DNA from: Crotophaga sulcirostris
Taxonomy: Eukaryota; Chordata; Aves; Cuculiformes; Crotophagidae
Reading direction: 5' to 3'
Assembly: GCA_013397455.1 (NCBI GenBank)
Contig: VYZB01000146.1
Location: forward strand, 672,411 to 736,410
Length of the DNA stretch: 64,000 nt
Made by a program: the position numbers and the translations under genes. Below the pieces are notes generated by a model that worked only from the letters and a program-made list of their open reading frames with translations, did no database searches and was not told where the DNA came from. Of this stretch, positions 37,011 through 50,600 are shown piece by piece; the stretch's first letter is position 1, and the number at the start of each line of letters is the position of its first letter.

Positions 37011-40000
37011 CTAAAGCTCACTAGCTGACCCCTCCTCATCCAGAAGTGCCTCTGCATTGCAGATGGAGTAAGAGAGGCATTTCAGTTACCACATCTTTGC
37101 TGCTCGTGAGACAAGTTTATTGCTTCTGTCATGCTAATCTACAGTACTTTGGCTCAGATCTAACCTTGTCTGCATTAAAACTAATGGGATAAATTCATCC
37201 CGTCACTAGAAATGTCAATAATGCCTATGGCTTTCCATCCATATGGAAAAGAAAGAGTAAAGCATAATCCTTGCTAGGTTTTACCTCAGGATACAGGAGA
37301 CAATGCTGGGATATGTGCAAGATATTCATATTTTACTTCAAGAAAAAGAAAACACATTTGTTTGCCTTTGTAAAATAACACAGCACTAGTGTATTAAGTA
37401 TTTCTGTCGACCTTTCTCCAGAAAAACCAGCACACAGCATAGGAAGGAGTCCCTTGGGATCACAGACTATTTACGATCTCTCTGGAAAATTTGGATCATT
37501 ATCCCTCACTTTCCTTGGCTTTCTTAAAAGGTTTTAGACATCCTGTGATTTCTTTCTTTTGACAACCCATTTACCATTTTTCTCCCTGTTAGGAAGCCTC
37601 ATCTCAACCCTTCATTGTCTGGGAAAAGAAGTGGAGTTCAACCAGAGTTGACCCAGCTCTCCTCAAATTAACTGAAAGATCTTTATTGACTTCAGAGAAA
37701 GCTGGGTCATCCCTGTTGAAGCACCTCCTCAAAACTTTGATTTCAGTTTCTTGACTATTACATATGTAGGAATTTTGTATTTTGTATTGTACTTCAAGCA
37801 ATTACTAACAACTTCCCTTTCCTCCTTCCCTCATTTCAAACACAAATAGATTTTGTTCACCTATGCATGTCACAAAATTCCAACATATGCCTAAAAAGAA
37901 CCCTCCCATATTATTGCTAGCAGAGGTCCAAGGCATTGCTTCCTTCCTCCTGCAAAAAGTTTGCAAGAACCAGTCTCTCACCTATTCAATTTCAGTTCTC
38001 GTACCCGTTCTTACCACCACAGTAACAACAGAACATCTTGGTGAGACACATCAAGAAAAGTACTTGAGATCATCTTCTTGTTCTTTTTCTGCTTAGGCTT
38101 GCTTTATTTCAGCTGTTAAACATTTCAGTTATTAAAGGTAAAGTTGATCAACTGTGATTTGTATTTGGGAGGGGGAAAGACATGTGATAAGGCAACATTT
38201 TTTAGACCAAATATCAAGCCACCTCTGTTTCTTTTACTGAGAATTGTTAGCCATCTCCTATTACCGAGAAGATAATCTAAGAGTTTATCCTTATTTTACA
38301 TATTTTTAGGCCAATCGAATGTAATACTTCAAGAACAAGAATGCTAAACTAGCCACTCTATTTTTTGAGGAACCAGTAAAAATGCTGAAAGTGCCCCTAT
38401 CATGTTAGCCACACACTAAACCTTTCTAATTTACTAATTCACTATACTGAATGAGCAGCACCTTAAAAAGGCTATAACTAAAATCCTGGACTTAAATCAT
38501 CTCATACTACTGTTAAAACACATGAATTTAGCTTGGCTGCCAGGACACCTCCCCACATTTCCAGCATGCAGGCAAACACATATTTTTTTCTTCAGCGTTC
38601 TGCTAACCTATACATGTACACTTCGGGCACCCTAAACAATTGAATTCACTAAACAATAATTTCTTCACATTTTTCTTAATTTTTGCTAACTCAGTTATTG
38701 ATATTTGCAGTGAACTAGCACAAGATTCTACCCTATGCCCTCAAATTATCCTTAAACCAATTTAATAATCTACCATATTAGGAACTGCTAAACAGACAGA
38801 TTAAAAAGTCTCTCCCTTCAGAGCAGAGTACACTTATAAACGTAACCTCACCTTAGTCCATCCATTCATATACCTTAAATCACAGATGGACCATCATTAA
38901 TCAATTGCCATTGCTGACAGTGTCACCAGGAAGTGCTACTTACTTCCATGGCAACCTGACAGCAGTCAAGAAGTTGATAAGTTGACTTATCTCTACTGCA
39001 ATCTCAATCACAACCATAACCTCCCCATCTTCTGCCAAATAAAGATTTGCAGCTGGAAATACAGATTTCCACAGCCAATGCAGCACTCTTCTATTGGTGT
39101 CAGATCCTCTGAAGTGGCAAGATGGTGAGGCTTGAGAGAGGCATTTCAGCCAACTGCAAAACAGGAAAGGATTTGCGTGTCTTGATGTTTGGGACACCCA
39201 AAAACCATCCATGACATGGGCATAAAAGCAGTAAATAAATGGTTTCTTTGATTATAGAGACATTCGGGTGATCCATGCCCATATCCACAAGTCCCATCGA
39301 TGTGAACAGCACAAACACAGCAATAAAAAAAAAAGCCTCAAACTGATTGTGGACATTTCCTGAAAGGTATTACTTTCATGCTTCCTCAAAAGCTGATTAG
39401 ATGCTCAGTTCATGAGCTTTTGAATAACTACTTCTTAAATACAAGCACTCCAAAATAATCAAATACACACTCACTCACTCAGAGACATGAGATTCTTTTA
39501 GAAAGACATAATTATAAGCCATTCCCCCTCACCTATGCACTTAGAAATAGATATTAGTCAGAAAATGGAATGTTAATGCTTTCTAATAAATGGGGATTAA
39601 GATTTTAAAAAGCCTGCATTTAGAGCACATTTTCTTATAAGAAAACACAAAGGAACTGAATAAGAAGCTAGAAATAATCAAACATATTTACAAATTCTGT
39701 ATTTATGAAGTACTACACTAACCATAGGACAGACAGATAAATAATATTCACTTTAGGATTTTCATATACTACGGACAAATGCAGTATGAGGTTGTCTCTA
39801 TGGTAGGTTTTTCAGTAGTACTGTCATTTGTTCAATGCAACAGTGCCAAGTAATACAGAGATGGTCAGCTTGTCAAGCTGCGAGCTGAAAAACATCTGTA
39901 TGGTACTGACCACAAGAGTTTGCTGGAGAGGCAGCCGCTCTCCTTCCTGTTCATTTACACAGCTCGCTTTGTTGCAGAAAACAGGAAGCAACTGTTGACA

Positions 40001-42869
40001 TTTATATTGATGTATTATCTGTGAAAAGTCTCCTTCCAGTGTAAACAGTGAGCGTTTCCAGAGCTACCCTGGGTGGACACTCAAAATTGGGTGTGTTGGT
40101 CTTTTTGAGTGCCTTCTCGGTCCTACGGGTTCAGCACCATCACCTTGTTTCCTTACCCACACTGGCACACTGCCTTGGCAAAAATCCATTTCTCAGCGTG
40201 AATTCTCTCAGAACTAAACACCCAAATCCACATACTGTCCCTCCTTGAGCCCCACTGATTTACCGTTTGCCTCAGCAGGAGCACTTCTTTGGTGACAGTG
40301 TATTACAAGGATACCAAAATGGAAACATACTTTATTTTACCTAGCACAAGACATAGAAAAATTAAGACCAAATAAAGACTATCTTAAGCCACAGTTCAGA
40401 AATGGTTTCCACTTTAGCACTTGCTTACTTTGTCTGCCTAAGTGGGATTTTTCAACAGTGAAGTGTCTCCAGAAGCAAGAAAAGCTGAAATATTTCCCTG
40501 AATTTCAGACATTCTATTGTTCTTTATATGGGAAGCCCGCAACATCACTCGGAGTTACACAGTTCAAAGGCCACAGAAGACAGTGGTGTGCCAGATTCTG
40601 GGTAAGACTTGATGCCTTTTTTTGTGTTCAGTACTTAAGAGTATTGCTTATCCAGCAAAAATTTGTACATCTGGGTCAATCCACAGTCTGAGTACCTCAC
40701 TACACACATGCCACAGTATTTCACTAATAATTCCTCATTTATTCCCAGAGTTCAATAGATATATAAAGAGAAGTGGGCAGAAAGAAGTCAAGATAATGCA
40801 CATATTCAGAGACTAATGTCTTTGAATCAGTTCTATTAATTTCTTCTTTTGCCTCTTAGATTGGAGAGTTTAGAAATCATTTAAACTATTATACCGAACT
40901 GAAGAGTGGGCTTTGGAGGTCAATCTTACCATCTCATTTACTTTGTCCTTGGGTCACAATACCAAATCATCCCTTTCTCCTCTGACATTGTTCGCTGAAG
41001 TTCACATATATACAAACTTGAGTAAATGCACCCAGGATATATTAAGCATTTAAGGAAAAATACTCATAGAACAGACATTTTTGAAGCTCTCAGAGAATTT
41101 CTTTCTTTCTCCCTCCCAGTTCAATGAACATAGTTGAAAAATCACACTTTGAACATTAACAAACTCAGGCTCTTTTTTTTGCCTCCCCCCTCAACAACAG
41201 TGTGTGTCTCTCAGGTGCAGTTAACATAAAGCTACCTCTTCAGTGTCACTGTCTCTCTCACTAGATATTGTTTCTGGATTTAATGGGGAAAAGACGACTA
41301 GATTCCTCGTTTCTCTTTCCCTTCTCTTCTGTGAGTGCCCACATACCATATACATGAGGTTTAAGATTGGTTAATAGGATAAATTTTGAGAAATTCCTTT
41401 ATTGAATTGTTGGCAGCACATCACTGCCTGGATAAGCAACAAAAAGACAAAGCATGGACAACCCAACCTTTCATGCCTCAATAAAAATCTTTTAAGTGCA
41501 TATGGAACAAGACAGATGTCCCTTCCAAGGCCCCATTTTTTTCTCCTGTCTCATAAAAGCAAGGTATCCATTAACCTCTTCTTACCAAGAGCTGGAGGTA
41601 AGTCATGATTCAAATTATCTACTTCATAAGAAAAAATGGCTCTGCAGTTAAATTACAGGTGTCAGTCAGGCTAGATTTTCTTCCTATTCCAATTAAACAG
41701 TCCCTCTGTGCGTAAGACTTGCCATCATGCAGTATGAGGTTAATTATATTTATGTAAGGGCATTTTACAGCCAAGCTCATTAGTGCTTCTAAAGCTCCTA
41801 ACTGAGGATTCCAACTGAAATTACTGTACAAATGGAAGTTAGCATTTATGAAAGATGTGAAACATCCCTTGCTCTGGAGGTAGTGAAGCATTCAGGAACA
41901 TCCCCAAAATCTAGTTAATGTCAATGACTGACAAATGAACTGGATGCACATATATGTATGAAATATATCCATGTCTGAAGTTAAGTTCAAGATACAAATC
42001 TGTGTCCAAATTCACTATAAAGCAGTCCTCGGTGTGCAGAGATCTTAATCTTGGGAGAGAAGCTCACTAGCAAGAAGAAACTGAAGGTAGAAAGCTCTCT
42101 TTCATAAACACACACACACTCATGAATGACTTCTTTGGCAGTCCACTCTTGATTCAGAGCAGTGCTGAATTTTCCACCCAATAAATACTGACAAAATTAC
42201 TTCCTGGCATATTTTAGACAAGAAACATCTACATTAACCAAGAAAAAGCTTCTTCTGAAAGACCCCCCTTTAAAAGATGAGTTGAGGGAAGTTCTAAAAG
42301 ATACTTCTCTCAAAGCTTTAGCACATCAAACACATCATAAATTCTTATAAATCTGCTTAGAGCAAAAGCTTTGCAGCCTTATTTCCAGTTTTCCATTACG
42401 CAAAATCAAGTGTTCTGGCTCTTCTAAAATACTAAACTTTTACCTTCTGTCCAACTCCCTCTGGCTCATCAGAGTTTACTCTCTGTCATAACAAGATAAA
42501 GGTATTCTTCCTGTTTCACTCAAGAAGCCCGGTTTCTGGTCTATGGGAATGATGAAACAAGAACTTGGAGAGGCATCTCACGATATATCATTCACCTGCG
42601 TCTTTCTTCTGACACATACATCGAACTAAACCATTCCCAAAAACTGAACAAGTCTATTTTTTCTGGCCTGAGCTACTCCTATCAATTCTTAAAGACTGAG
42701 ACAAGAACTACAGTTTACAAATTCATTTTGAAAACTCAAAGAATTCTTCCACTTTCTTTAGAGTATAAGAGTTAAAAGTTCACTGTCTGATGTGACAGTG
42801 TGGTGGACTGCAGAACAAGATAAAAATCTTAAACCTTCAGTAAGCCACAAGCTTGCCAGGCACTACAAA
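37011..42869. other. Unique intronic DNA, no gene seen
   Basis: Intron immediately upstream of the exon in gene orientation. I see no repeat of known family and no second exon. It contains short tracts such as a CACT-type run near 39467-39480 and an AC run near 42108-42119. Confidence 0.55.
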
Positions 42870-44641
42870 TTTTAAAGGAATTTGAGTAACTTGCCTATAG
42901 AAAGCATCAGCAGAAAACAAACAGAGCTGGAGCTGACACTTCTTGAGTCTCTTGAGGTTAAAGAAAAAGTAGCCTCACTCAAAAATGGTGACCTCATATC
43001 AAGAGACGAGGAGAAGGCTGAGATGCTCAACAACCTTCACTGGCAACTGCTCTCCTCACCCCTCCAGGGTCAAGGAAAAAAAGGACAGGGATCAGGGGGA
43101 TAGAGTCCCTCCCACTGTAAGCGAAGATCAGGTTCATGGCCACCTGAGGAACCTGAACATATACAAGTCTATGGGACCTAATGAGATGCATCCCACAGTC
43201 CTGAGGGAATTGGCTGATGTGGTTGACAGGCCACTCTCCATAATATTTGAAAAGTCATGGCAGTCAGGGGAAGTCCTTTGTAGCTGGAAGAAGGGCAACA
43301 TTGTGCCCACTTTTAAAAAGGGTAGAAAGGAAGATCCTGGGGACTTCCGACCTGTCAGCCTCACCTCTGTGCCCAGGAAGATCATGGAACAAATTGTCCT
43401 AGAAGCCATGTTAAAGCACATGGAGGACAGGGAGGTGATTCGAGACGGCCAACATGGTTTCTGCAAGGGAAAGTCCTGTCTGACCAACCTAGTGGCTTTC
43501 TATGATGAAGTGACCGCACCAGTGGACACGGGAGAAGCAATGGATGTAATCTACCTGGACTTCTGCAAAGCCTTTGACAAGGTCCCCCACAACATCCTTC
43601 TCTCTAAATAGGAGGGATATGGATTTGATGGGTGGACTGTTTGGTTGATAAGGAATTGGTTGGATGGTCACCTTCAGAGAGTAATGGTCCAGATGGAGAC
43701 CTATAACGAGTGGTGTCCCTCAGGGGTCCATACTGGGACCAGTGCTGTTTAATATTTTCATTAATGATATTGACTGTGAGATCGAGTGCACCCTCAGCAA
43801 GTTTGCAGATGATACAAAGCTGAGTGGGGCAGTTGTCACACCTGAAGGACGAGATGTCATCCAGAACGACCTGGACAAGCTGGAGGTTCAACAACGCCAA
43901 GTGCAAGGTCCTACACCTGGGTTGGAGCAACCCCTGGTATCAATACAGAATGGGGGACGACGTGACTGAGAGCAGCCCTGCAGAGGTGGTGCTGATTGAT
44001 GAGAAGCTTGAAATGAGCCAGCATTGTGCGCTTGCAGCCCAGAAAGCCAACCATGTCCTGGGTTGCATCAAAAGCAGTGTGGTGAGCAGAGCGAGGCAGG
44101 GGATTATTCCCCCTCTGTTCCACTCTTTTGAGACCCCACCTAGAGTGCTGTGTCCAGTTCTGGAATCCTCAACTTAAGAAGGATATGGAACTGTTGGAAT
44201 GGGTCCAGAGAAGGGCTACAAAGATTATCAAAGGGCTGGAGAACCTCTGCTGTGAGGACGGGCTGAGAGTTGGGGTTGTACAGCCTGGAGAAGAGGAGGC
44301 TCCATGGAGACCTTATAGCAGCCTTCCAGTACCTGGAGGAAAGCTGGGGAGGGACTTTTTACAAGGGCAAGTAGTGATAAGATGAGGAGGAATGGCTTTA
44401 AATTGGAAGGGAGAACATTTGGATGAGACATTAGGAAGAAATTCTTCACAACGAAGATGGTGAGGCCCTGACAGGATGCCCAGGGAAGCTGTTGGTGCCC
44501 CATCCCTGGAAGTGCTCATGGCCAGGTTGGATGTGGCCTGGAGCAGGCTGGTCTGGTGGGAGGTGTCCCTGCCCATGGCAGTGGGGTTGGAACTACATGA
44601 TCTTTAGGACCCCTTCCAACCCAAACCATTTTATGATTCTA
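42870..44641 (+). mobile_element. CR1 LINE, large 5'-truncated copy with most of the RT domain
   Basis: This is the longest younger repeat here, about 1.77 kb. It starts near the linker between the endonuclease and reverse-transcriptase parts of CR1 ORF2, runs through the RT domain and C-terminal region, and ends in the 3' tail ccaacccaaaccattttatg. The 5' boundary is approximate. The endonuclease and ORF1 are missing. It lies antisense to KIF26B. Several frame breaks and one internal deletion make it non-functional. It is a non-LTR retrotransposon relic, not a host gene. Confidence 0.93.
42882..44385 (+). pseudogene. Broken CR1 ORF2 (reverse transcriptase) remnant
   Basis: The RT reading frame can be followed through at least four frames. 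The first piece starts at 42882 and carries the linker. A frame change near 43025 leads into a piece ending at a TAG (43609-43611), which holds RT motif A (YLDF, catalytic Asp at 43558-43560). The frame changes again before motif B (SGVPQGS, from 43709) and motif C (FADD, 43802-43813). Near 43886-43890 the coding runs from LDKLE directly to FNNAKCK, where CR1 normally has about nine further residues, consistent with a deletion of roughly 29 bases. The last piece, from 44128, gives the conserved RPHLE and VQRRATKII region. Both RT catalytic motifs are visible, but no continuous protein could be made. Confidence 0.88.
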
Positions 44642-47600
44642 ATTTCTGTGCAGTAACAAAAGAAGGGCAGCAAAGACTTATCTATGGTAGCATTCAAAGG
44701 ACATGGTGACAGCTGGGATCCACTGTGCTGAATGCCAAAAAGAAAAAGAGAGATGTAGATAATTTGACATTTACTATAATTCAATTTCATAATTTTAGAA
44801 TGTTGTTGGGAGAGGTTAGCATGTGAAAATAGGAAAGGGGAATACTTAACAGTCAGTTTCAAATGTCATTGTTAAATACAGCTTCCAATGCTTTGATATA
44901 AATCTCTGGTAGAGAGTCTACTGAACTGCCAGTAAAATTAAGCAGGGGCGGGGCACAGAGGGGTAAAGAGGAAGAGGAATCTTGTGCTGCAAAGATTAAT
45001 TAATTTTAATGCATTCTTCACAGGGCAAAAAAGAACAATTACACCATTCAATGAGAGCAACTTGAAAGTGATAAGGATTTGCTAAGTCAGTCCTCTTTAA
45101 CACACCATGGAATACCAAGGACAGACTCTGCATCTGTCACAAAGCAGTCACTACATCAAAGGTGACATTTAAGAAATTATTCAGGACAAAATCCACCTTT
45201 AGAAGAAATAATTTTGGAACACTAGCAAGTTCTTGTAGCTAAAGGCACTGTCATAGCCTTATAGCATCTTGCCATGGCAGGGGGGTTGGATCTAGATGAT
45301 CTTAAAGGTCTCTTGGAACTCAAACCATTCTATCATTCTGTGATTATGACGTTTTTCACTCATAGCAGAATACTACACTGCTATTGCTCGAGATCAGTGC
45401 AACTGTTGATACAGACACTGTGTAAGCAAGAGCAAGACAGCAATTCCTGATAGTCCTTTCCTGTCAAAAGAACATGTTCTGTGAGGACACGCATATTGTC
45501 TCCTGCATTCAGTCTCTTTCTTGGATGTACACATACTGCATACTGCTTACTAAAGGCAACTCACTATTTATTGTGAATACTGAAAGTCTAGGGAGGTTCC
45601 TTGGGCATGCCTTGCTCCTGCTTCACAAACACAAAATCTGAAATATTGATCTAGCAGGAGGGGTTACTGTAATGGCACAGATTTTGTATTGAAACAAAAA
45701 ATAGTGGACCTTTAAAAAGAGTGAAGTTTTTCAAAGGCAGAATCACTGGGATGGCAAGAAAGCTGATTATACACTTAACAAGGAAGAGTCAGACTGTGTG
45801 TAGCATAAAGTACTTTTACTTAAACATTATTTAGTTACCATGACAGCACCTAGAGCTTAATTACAGCCTCCAGCTTCCTACTGTCCAAAAGAAAGATGAC
45901 CTTTGACTGTTGCAGCCACATCCTATGTCCCTCTATAAACAAGACAGCTATTTAACACCGATTCAGTGCAACCCTCAGCACAGATGGAATACCAGTTTGC
46001 ACAGATATAGGTGCATCAAAACTGCTAGGATAGAATTAGTTCCATCTCAGAATCAAGAGCCTATATCATTAAATGAAATATTTTACAACAAATCACTTAA
46101 TGTCTTAAGATCAGCTACTTGGACGGTGATCAGACATCCAAATAACGATGGATTTCTTTACTGTAAGACACTTTCCTTTGATTTTTCTACCTAAGAGTTC
46201 TGCCTTACAAAACAGCATTTTTGAAATTTATTCATGCTGTATTTTTCATTGTAAATAATGATACTATTTTCTCAGCTATTCAGTATTCTCCCTCTTACTT
46301 TCACCTATTCACTCAGGACACATTCTTGCCTTAGCTTTTGAAATGAAAAGCAAAACAAACAACAAAAAAAATCAAAAACATACAGAGCAACAGTACTGCC
46401 AGAAAATCTGTGAGTTACTTCTTCAGCACAGTCTCCTCAAAAACAGTATCAAATAAGAATTGCATTGGCAACAATGAAAGCTTTATGATAAAACAGGAAA
46501 TATGCTCTGTTAAGCCTTTGACAATGGTTCACGTGCTTTATCAGCAAATTCCCATACAGACCATAACTTAGTAAATGTAAGTTGATGCACATTCCCAAGT
46601 AACCTCCAACACCAAGACATGAAGGATATAGATTCATTTTGATCTGGTTTAGCAATGAATCAATTTTTCTCAGTTTGCCAATGCCCTCCTGAACTAAGTA
46701 ATCCATGGAAGAAACAGTTAGTCTCTCTATCTACATCAAAAGGAATCAGTGTATTCAGTCTGAAAAAGTACTGACCGAGCCTGCTTCTTGCTTGCTCATT
46801 TTGGACCAGTATAAGGCAAACAAGGGAAGGGGGGAATATCAGAGTGGAAATTACATGATCTGAAAGATTCAGGACAGCAAATACCTACCTGGAGTGAATT
46901 ATCATTGTACAGAAGTTATAGATGGCAGTCTGCAGGGCTCCTTTAGTCTAAGTGATGTAGCCCAGAAATTTTATTTATTGGATAATACTTCATTCTCAAA
47001 CTATTTCCTGAAAGGTAAGGCCCCTACCTCATTACAAAAACACAAAAGCCATCATTGTTCACCTTCCTCAATACTCTCGGTGTTTTCTGATGTCCATTCA
47101 GGTCCATTCTAGCCTCTCCATTTCCTCCAAGGTTACCACAGGTAGGACAGCCACCCTTGGGGTGCAAAACTGCTCATCCCCTAGAACCCAGAGCTCCCCC
47201 AGTGAAGCAGGCTCCCCACAGGCAGACCTCAGCAGTGCTGTGAACTATTCCTTGTGAGTAAAGATGTAAAGCTCCATGAGCTAGACCCAAATATGCCTCT
47301 CACTCATGAAGCTCCACCATCCAGGTCTCTGCAGACAGAACAGCAATGTAAAGTGTCATAGCTGGCGTATTCCCATACTTACTCTGCACGTGAAAAATAG
47401 GAACAGCAGCTAACAAGGAGGGGTTCTGGTCTCAATTTGTCTCTAGGCATTTCAGCAATGCAAAAAGATAGTGTGCAGAAACACAATAAAACTGCTTTCT
47501 TTCTCATCATGAAAACAACAACATGGCAATCTGTGGGAAAGCTGAGGCTACCTCTAGTTCTCAGGGTTTTTTTTAAATCTACTTTTAACAAGTTGTTAAT

Positions 47601-50600
47601 TCCTTTATTTACCTGTATATTCTACTGCTGCATAAAGCTGTGCAGCTGGAAATTAATCAGATCTTCTTCTGCTATGACTTTTATTTGCTATCAGATAGTA
47701 ACATTTTACAAGAGAAAAGGCCTTTCTTTTGTATCAGTCATGTAAAGTTGATTTCATACATCCAGATTCAGCGATCACATTGCAATCCCTTGTTGCATTA
47801 TCTATCTACCCTGTAAGACCTCAGCAGCCATGCTATTTGTGCTAAAATAACTAGTGCAGCAATGAAGAGTGTGCAGACTACGAAAGATGAGCACATCTGA
47901 CTTATGCCTGTCTATCCACATGGGGCAGCAGCTAAATGAAGTGACCACACTTTTGAAGCTGAGGCACAAGTCTCTCTGTGTTGAAGTGTTCCACAAGTAT
48001 GTACAAGTTCAGTGTGCAGCAGTAATACATATTTTATTAAAACAAACCTTCATTACTCTAATCAGTTACTAACCTGCCCGCAATGTCAAGACATCATAAG
48101 AAGTTCAAATCTTACTGTAACTGTTTCCCTATCACTAATAGCCATTGACCTTTCACTTGTCGGTTGTCAGGAACAGCTACCAGTGTGCCAGCATGTAGAC
48201 TTAACTTAAATAGCATTATTGACCCAGAAAGCAACTTCTTTCTATAGCTAGCAAGAGAGTAAACAATAAAAAACACCATTCCTTTTTCCACACATAAGTG
48301 TATGAACCAGATCATTTATTTAAAAGTCTTTAAAGTTTATTTACCAGTCTTTATGTAAAAGACACTTGATCAAGTTCTACTAAGAAAACACAAGGAGAGA
48401 GAACTACTTCATTTCCAGTATGAAAACAATTTGACAGGCTTAGAGATTCCTGCAATAATTATTGCCTATGAATGTGGCATAACAAATTCATCCCATACAC
48501 ATAATCACATCAAGATCTGACTTTGGTGGGGGAGGGCAAGATCAGTACACATCTGAAAGGTCTCTTACCCAGCTGTTCATAGAAAGGTGCATGAGTCTGA
48601 CTCCCAATAATCTATCAAATACCTTGAATCTGTTTAGAAACTGGTACGATTCCAGTGGTTTCTCAATCAGAAAGAAATTATGAATATCAATTTTTCTTTA
48701 AACTGTTGCCAGAAGTTTAATTATATTAGTGCTGATGGATACCACAATAATACAAATTATTTTCTCTGTGTGTTAGGTCATAAGACTATCAGTAATGTAA
48801 CTTATAAAGGAAGGAACCAGAGGGCCTGAATCTTGCATGCGGCATGAGCTTCTAAGCAAACAGGAAAGGGTTGCTTACAGAGAAGGGAAAATTCTTTTAG
48901 AAGCCAGGCATATTTCAGACCAAGCAATATAGAAGCCTGGGAAATTTAAAATGAGAGAGACTGAGAAATCTTTCTCCACTCATCAAATATCCTAAGTTTG
49001 AAAATTTGTTCCGTAGTTTTCTTTTCCATACACTTTCCTAAACCATCTTCAAAGAGAAGCACATTTTTTTAAAACCAACTAAATAAAAGTTAACCTTTGA
49101 CACCAATGATTGTTAATACTGCTTACGCAGCTTTCTCTTCTGCTGTCTCAATGAAATATTAACAACTCATCACCTAAAAGTACTCTGAGGAGAGTCTTTT
49201 ATATTCTGATCCATCTTTTAGTGGAATAAGACTTAAGGTGTACGTTTGAACACTGTTAAAATTTGTATCTCTCAAGACAGGACTAAGGCTTCAAGTACTC
49301 TCAACTTTTCTGAAAACCCACTGAAATTTGTAGGCAGCAAAGAAAGCTTTAAAAAAGAAATACTGTGTTCAGAACTTAGTGTCTAGTCATTAAGTTAATG
49401 CGTCCCTCTCCTCCATTTTAGTTTAGCTTAACCAGTGCTACAACTCATCTTCCAGTGTATTACCTTCATTCAGGTAAGATCTCTCATCATAAAAAGAGCA
49501 ATTTGTCTCATTCCTCAAGAAGGAAGCATCTTTTCTGCTTCCTTTATTTGGGCTCAATTCCACAGGAAGCATTAAGAACTGCAAAGTATCCAGTCTGCTG
49601 TATGAAGTTTAGTTCTTAAAATGTTGATATCAATTTAAATGCTCACAATGAAAATGATACCATTGAAGTTGCACATATTCAGGTGAACCATTCAACTCAT
49701 CATTTGTAATGCAGCCTAGGAGCCAGTTTGCTTTCTGAATGCTGACCAGCTGACACTGGATGAGGTTACGAGGGCTCAGGCACAGAAATAATTTCTGTGC
49801 TGAGTCATAACAGCTCTCCACATGCAGACACTTGGCCTGTGGCAAATGCAAGGTAGTAATGTTTTATCTTACAATCACTTTTCTAGAGCTAAATCAAAGA
49901 AACTAAGTCCAAGTATTTTGAATTTGCTGTAAACTATGAACATGCATTCACAGGTACCATGTATAAGGAAGCTTGCTAAAAATTTATCAAGGTGATCATG
50001 TGTCTCAATCCTAAGACTTAGATTAGGCTAGGATAGCCAAAATAGGAGCCATTATGCAAAGTTGAATGCAGGTCTACTCAGAAGTTACACCATATGTTCA
50101 GAAGGGTTCAGTGGAGCTAAATGTAAACACAGAAGACTGGCTATTACTTGGTCCAAAAATGCACTGAAGATGTGCAGAGGTGAAAACAAGATAAGTACCA
50201 CTAGACTGGCATTGCAAGAAAGGCACTTTTAGGGAGCTGAATTCCAGCTGGAAAAGGCTCAGAACTGTGAGCCTTGTACTTACCTAGGAAATGCTCTTAT
50301 TTCATTCTCACAAGCAGAGGTGCTGATACATTCTTCAGAAGTCAACAGCATATCCTTTCAATGCAAATATCTTGCAAGACCTCTACACCAGCCAACCTCT
50401 CAAGTCAAAAAGCATAACAATATCTCGTTCCTCTTTTTATCACAGGGAAATAGCATTTAGTTTCAACTTCCATGTTGCAAACTTCCACCTTTGCAGTGAA
50501 TTGCACAAACCATGCTCTAATCCACCATCTCACAGTGTAACAGTCATACCAAATTGTGCTCCTCTTTGCTTTGTGTAGCTGCCTTCCCCTTTTCTGTCCT

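Noticed and set aside
43134..43487. 117-codon minus-strand open frame, with neighbours at 43489-43671 and 43604-43930
   Set aside because: These are antisense shadows of the CR1 reverse-transcriptase remnant on the plus strand.
47140..47330. GC-richer stretch that might be an LTR or CpG-island-like element
   Set aside because: There are no terminal TG...CA boundaries, no duplicate copy in the window, and few CpGs.
47437..47745. 102-codon plus-strand open frame
   Set aside because: Hydrophobic and low-information content, no family match, and no exon signals. It is probably chance.
49630..49851. Minus-strand frame containing QKANWLLGCI, reminiscent of a conserved CR1 ORF2 block
   Set aside because: Only about ten residues resemble CR1. 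The residues on both sides do not follow the expected order and no 3' tail is present. A sensitive repeat search would decide.
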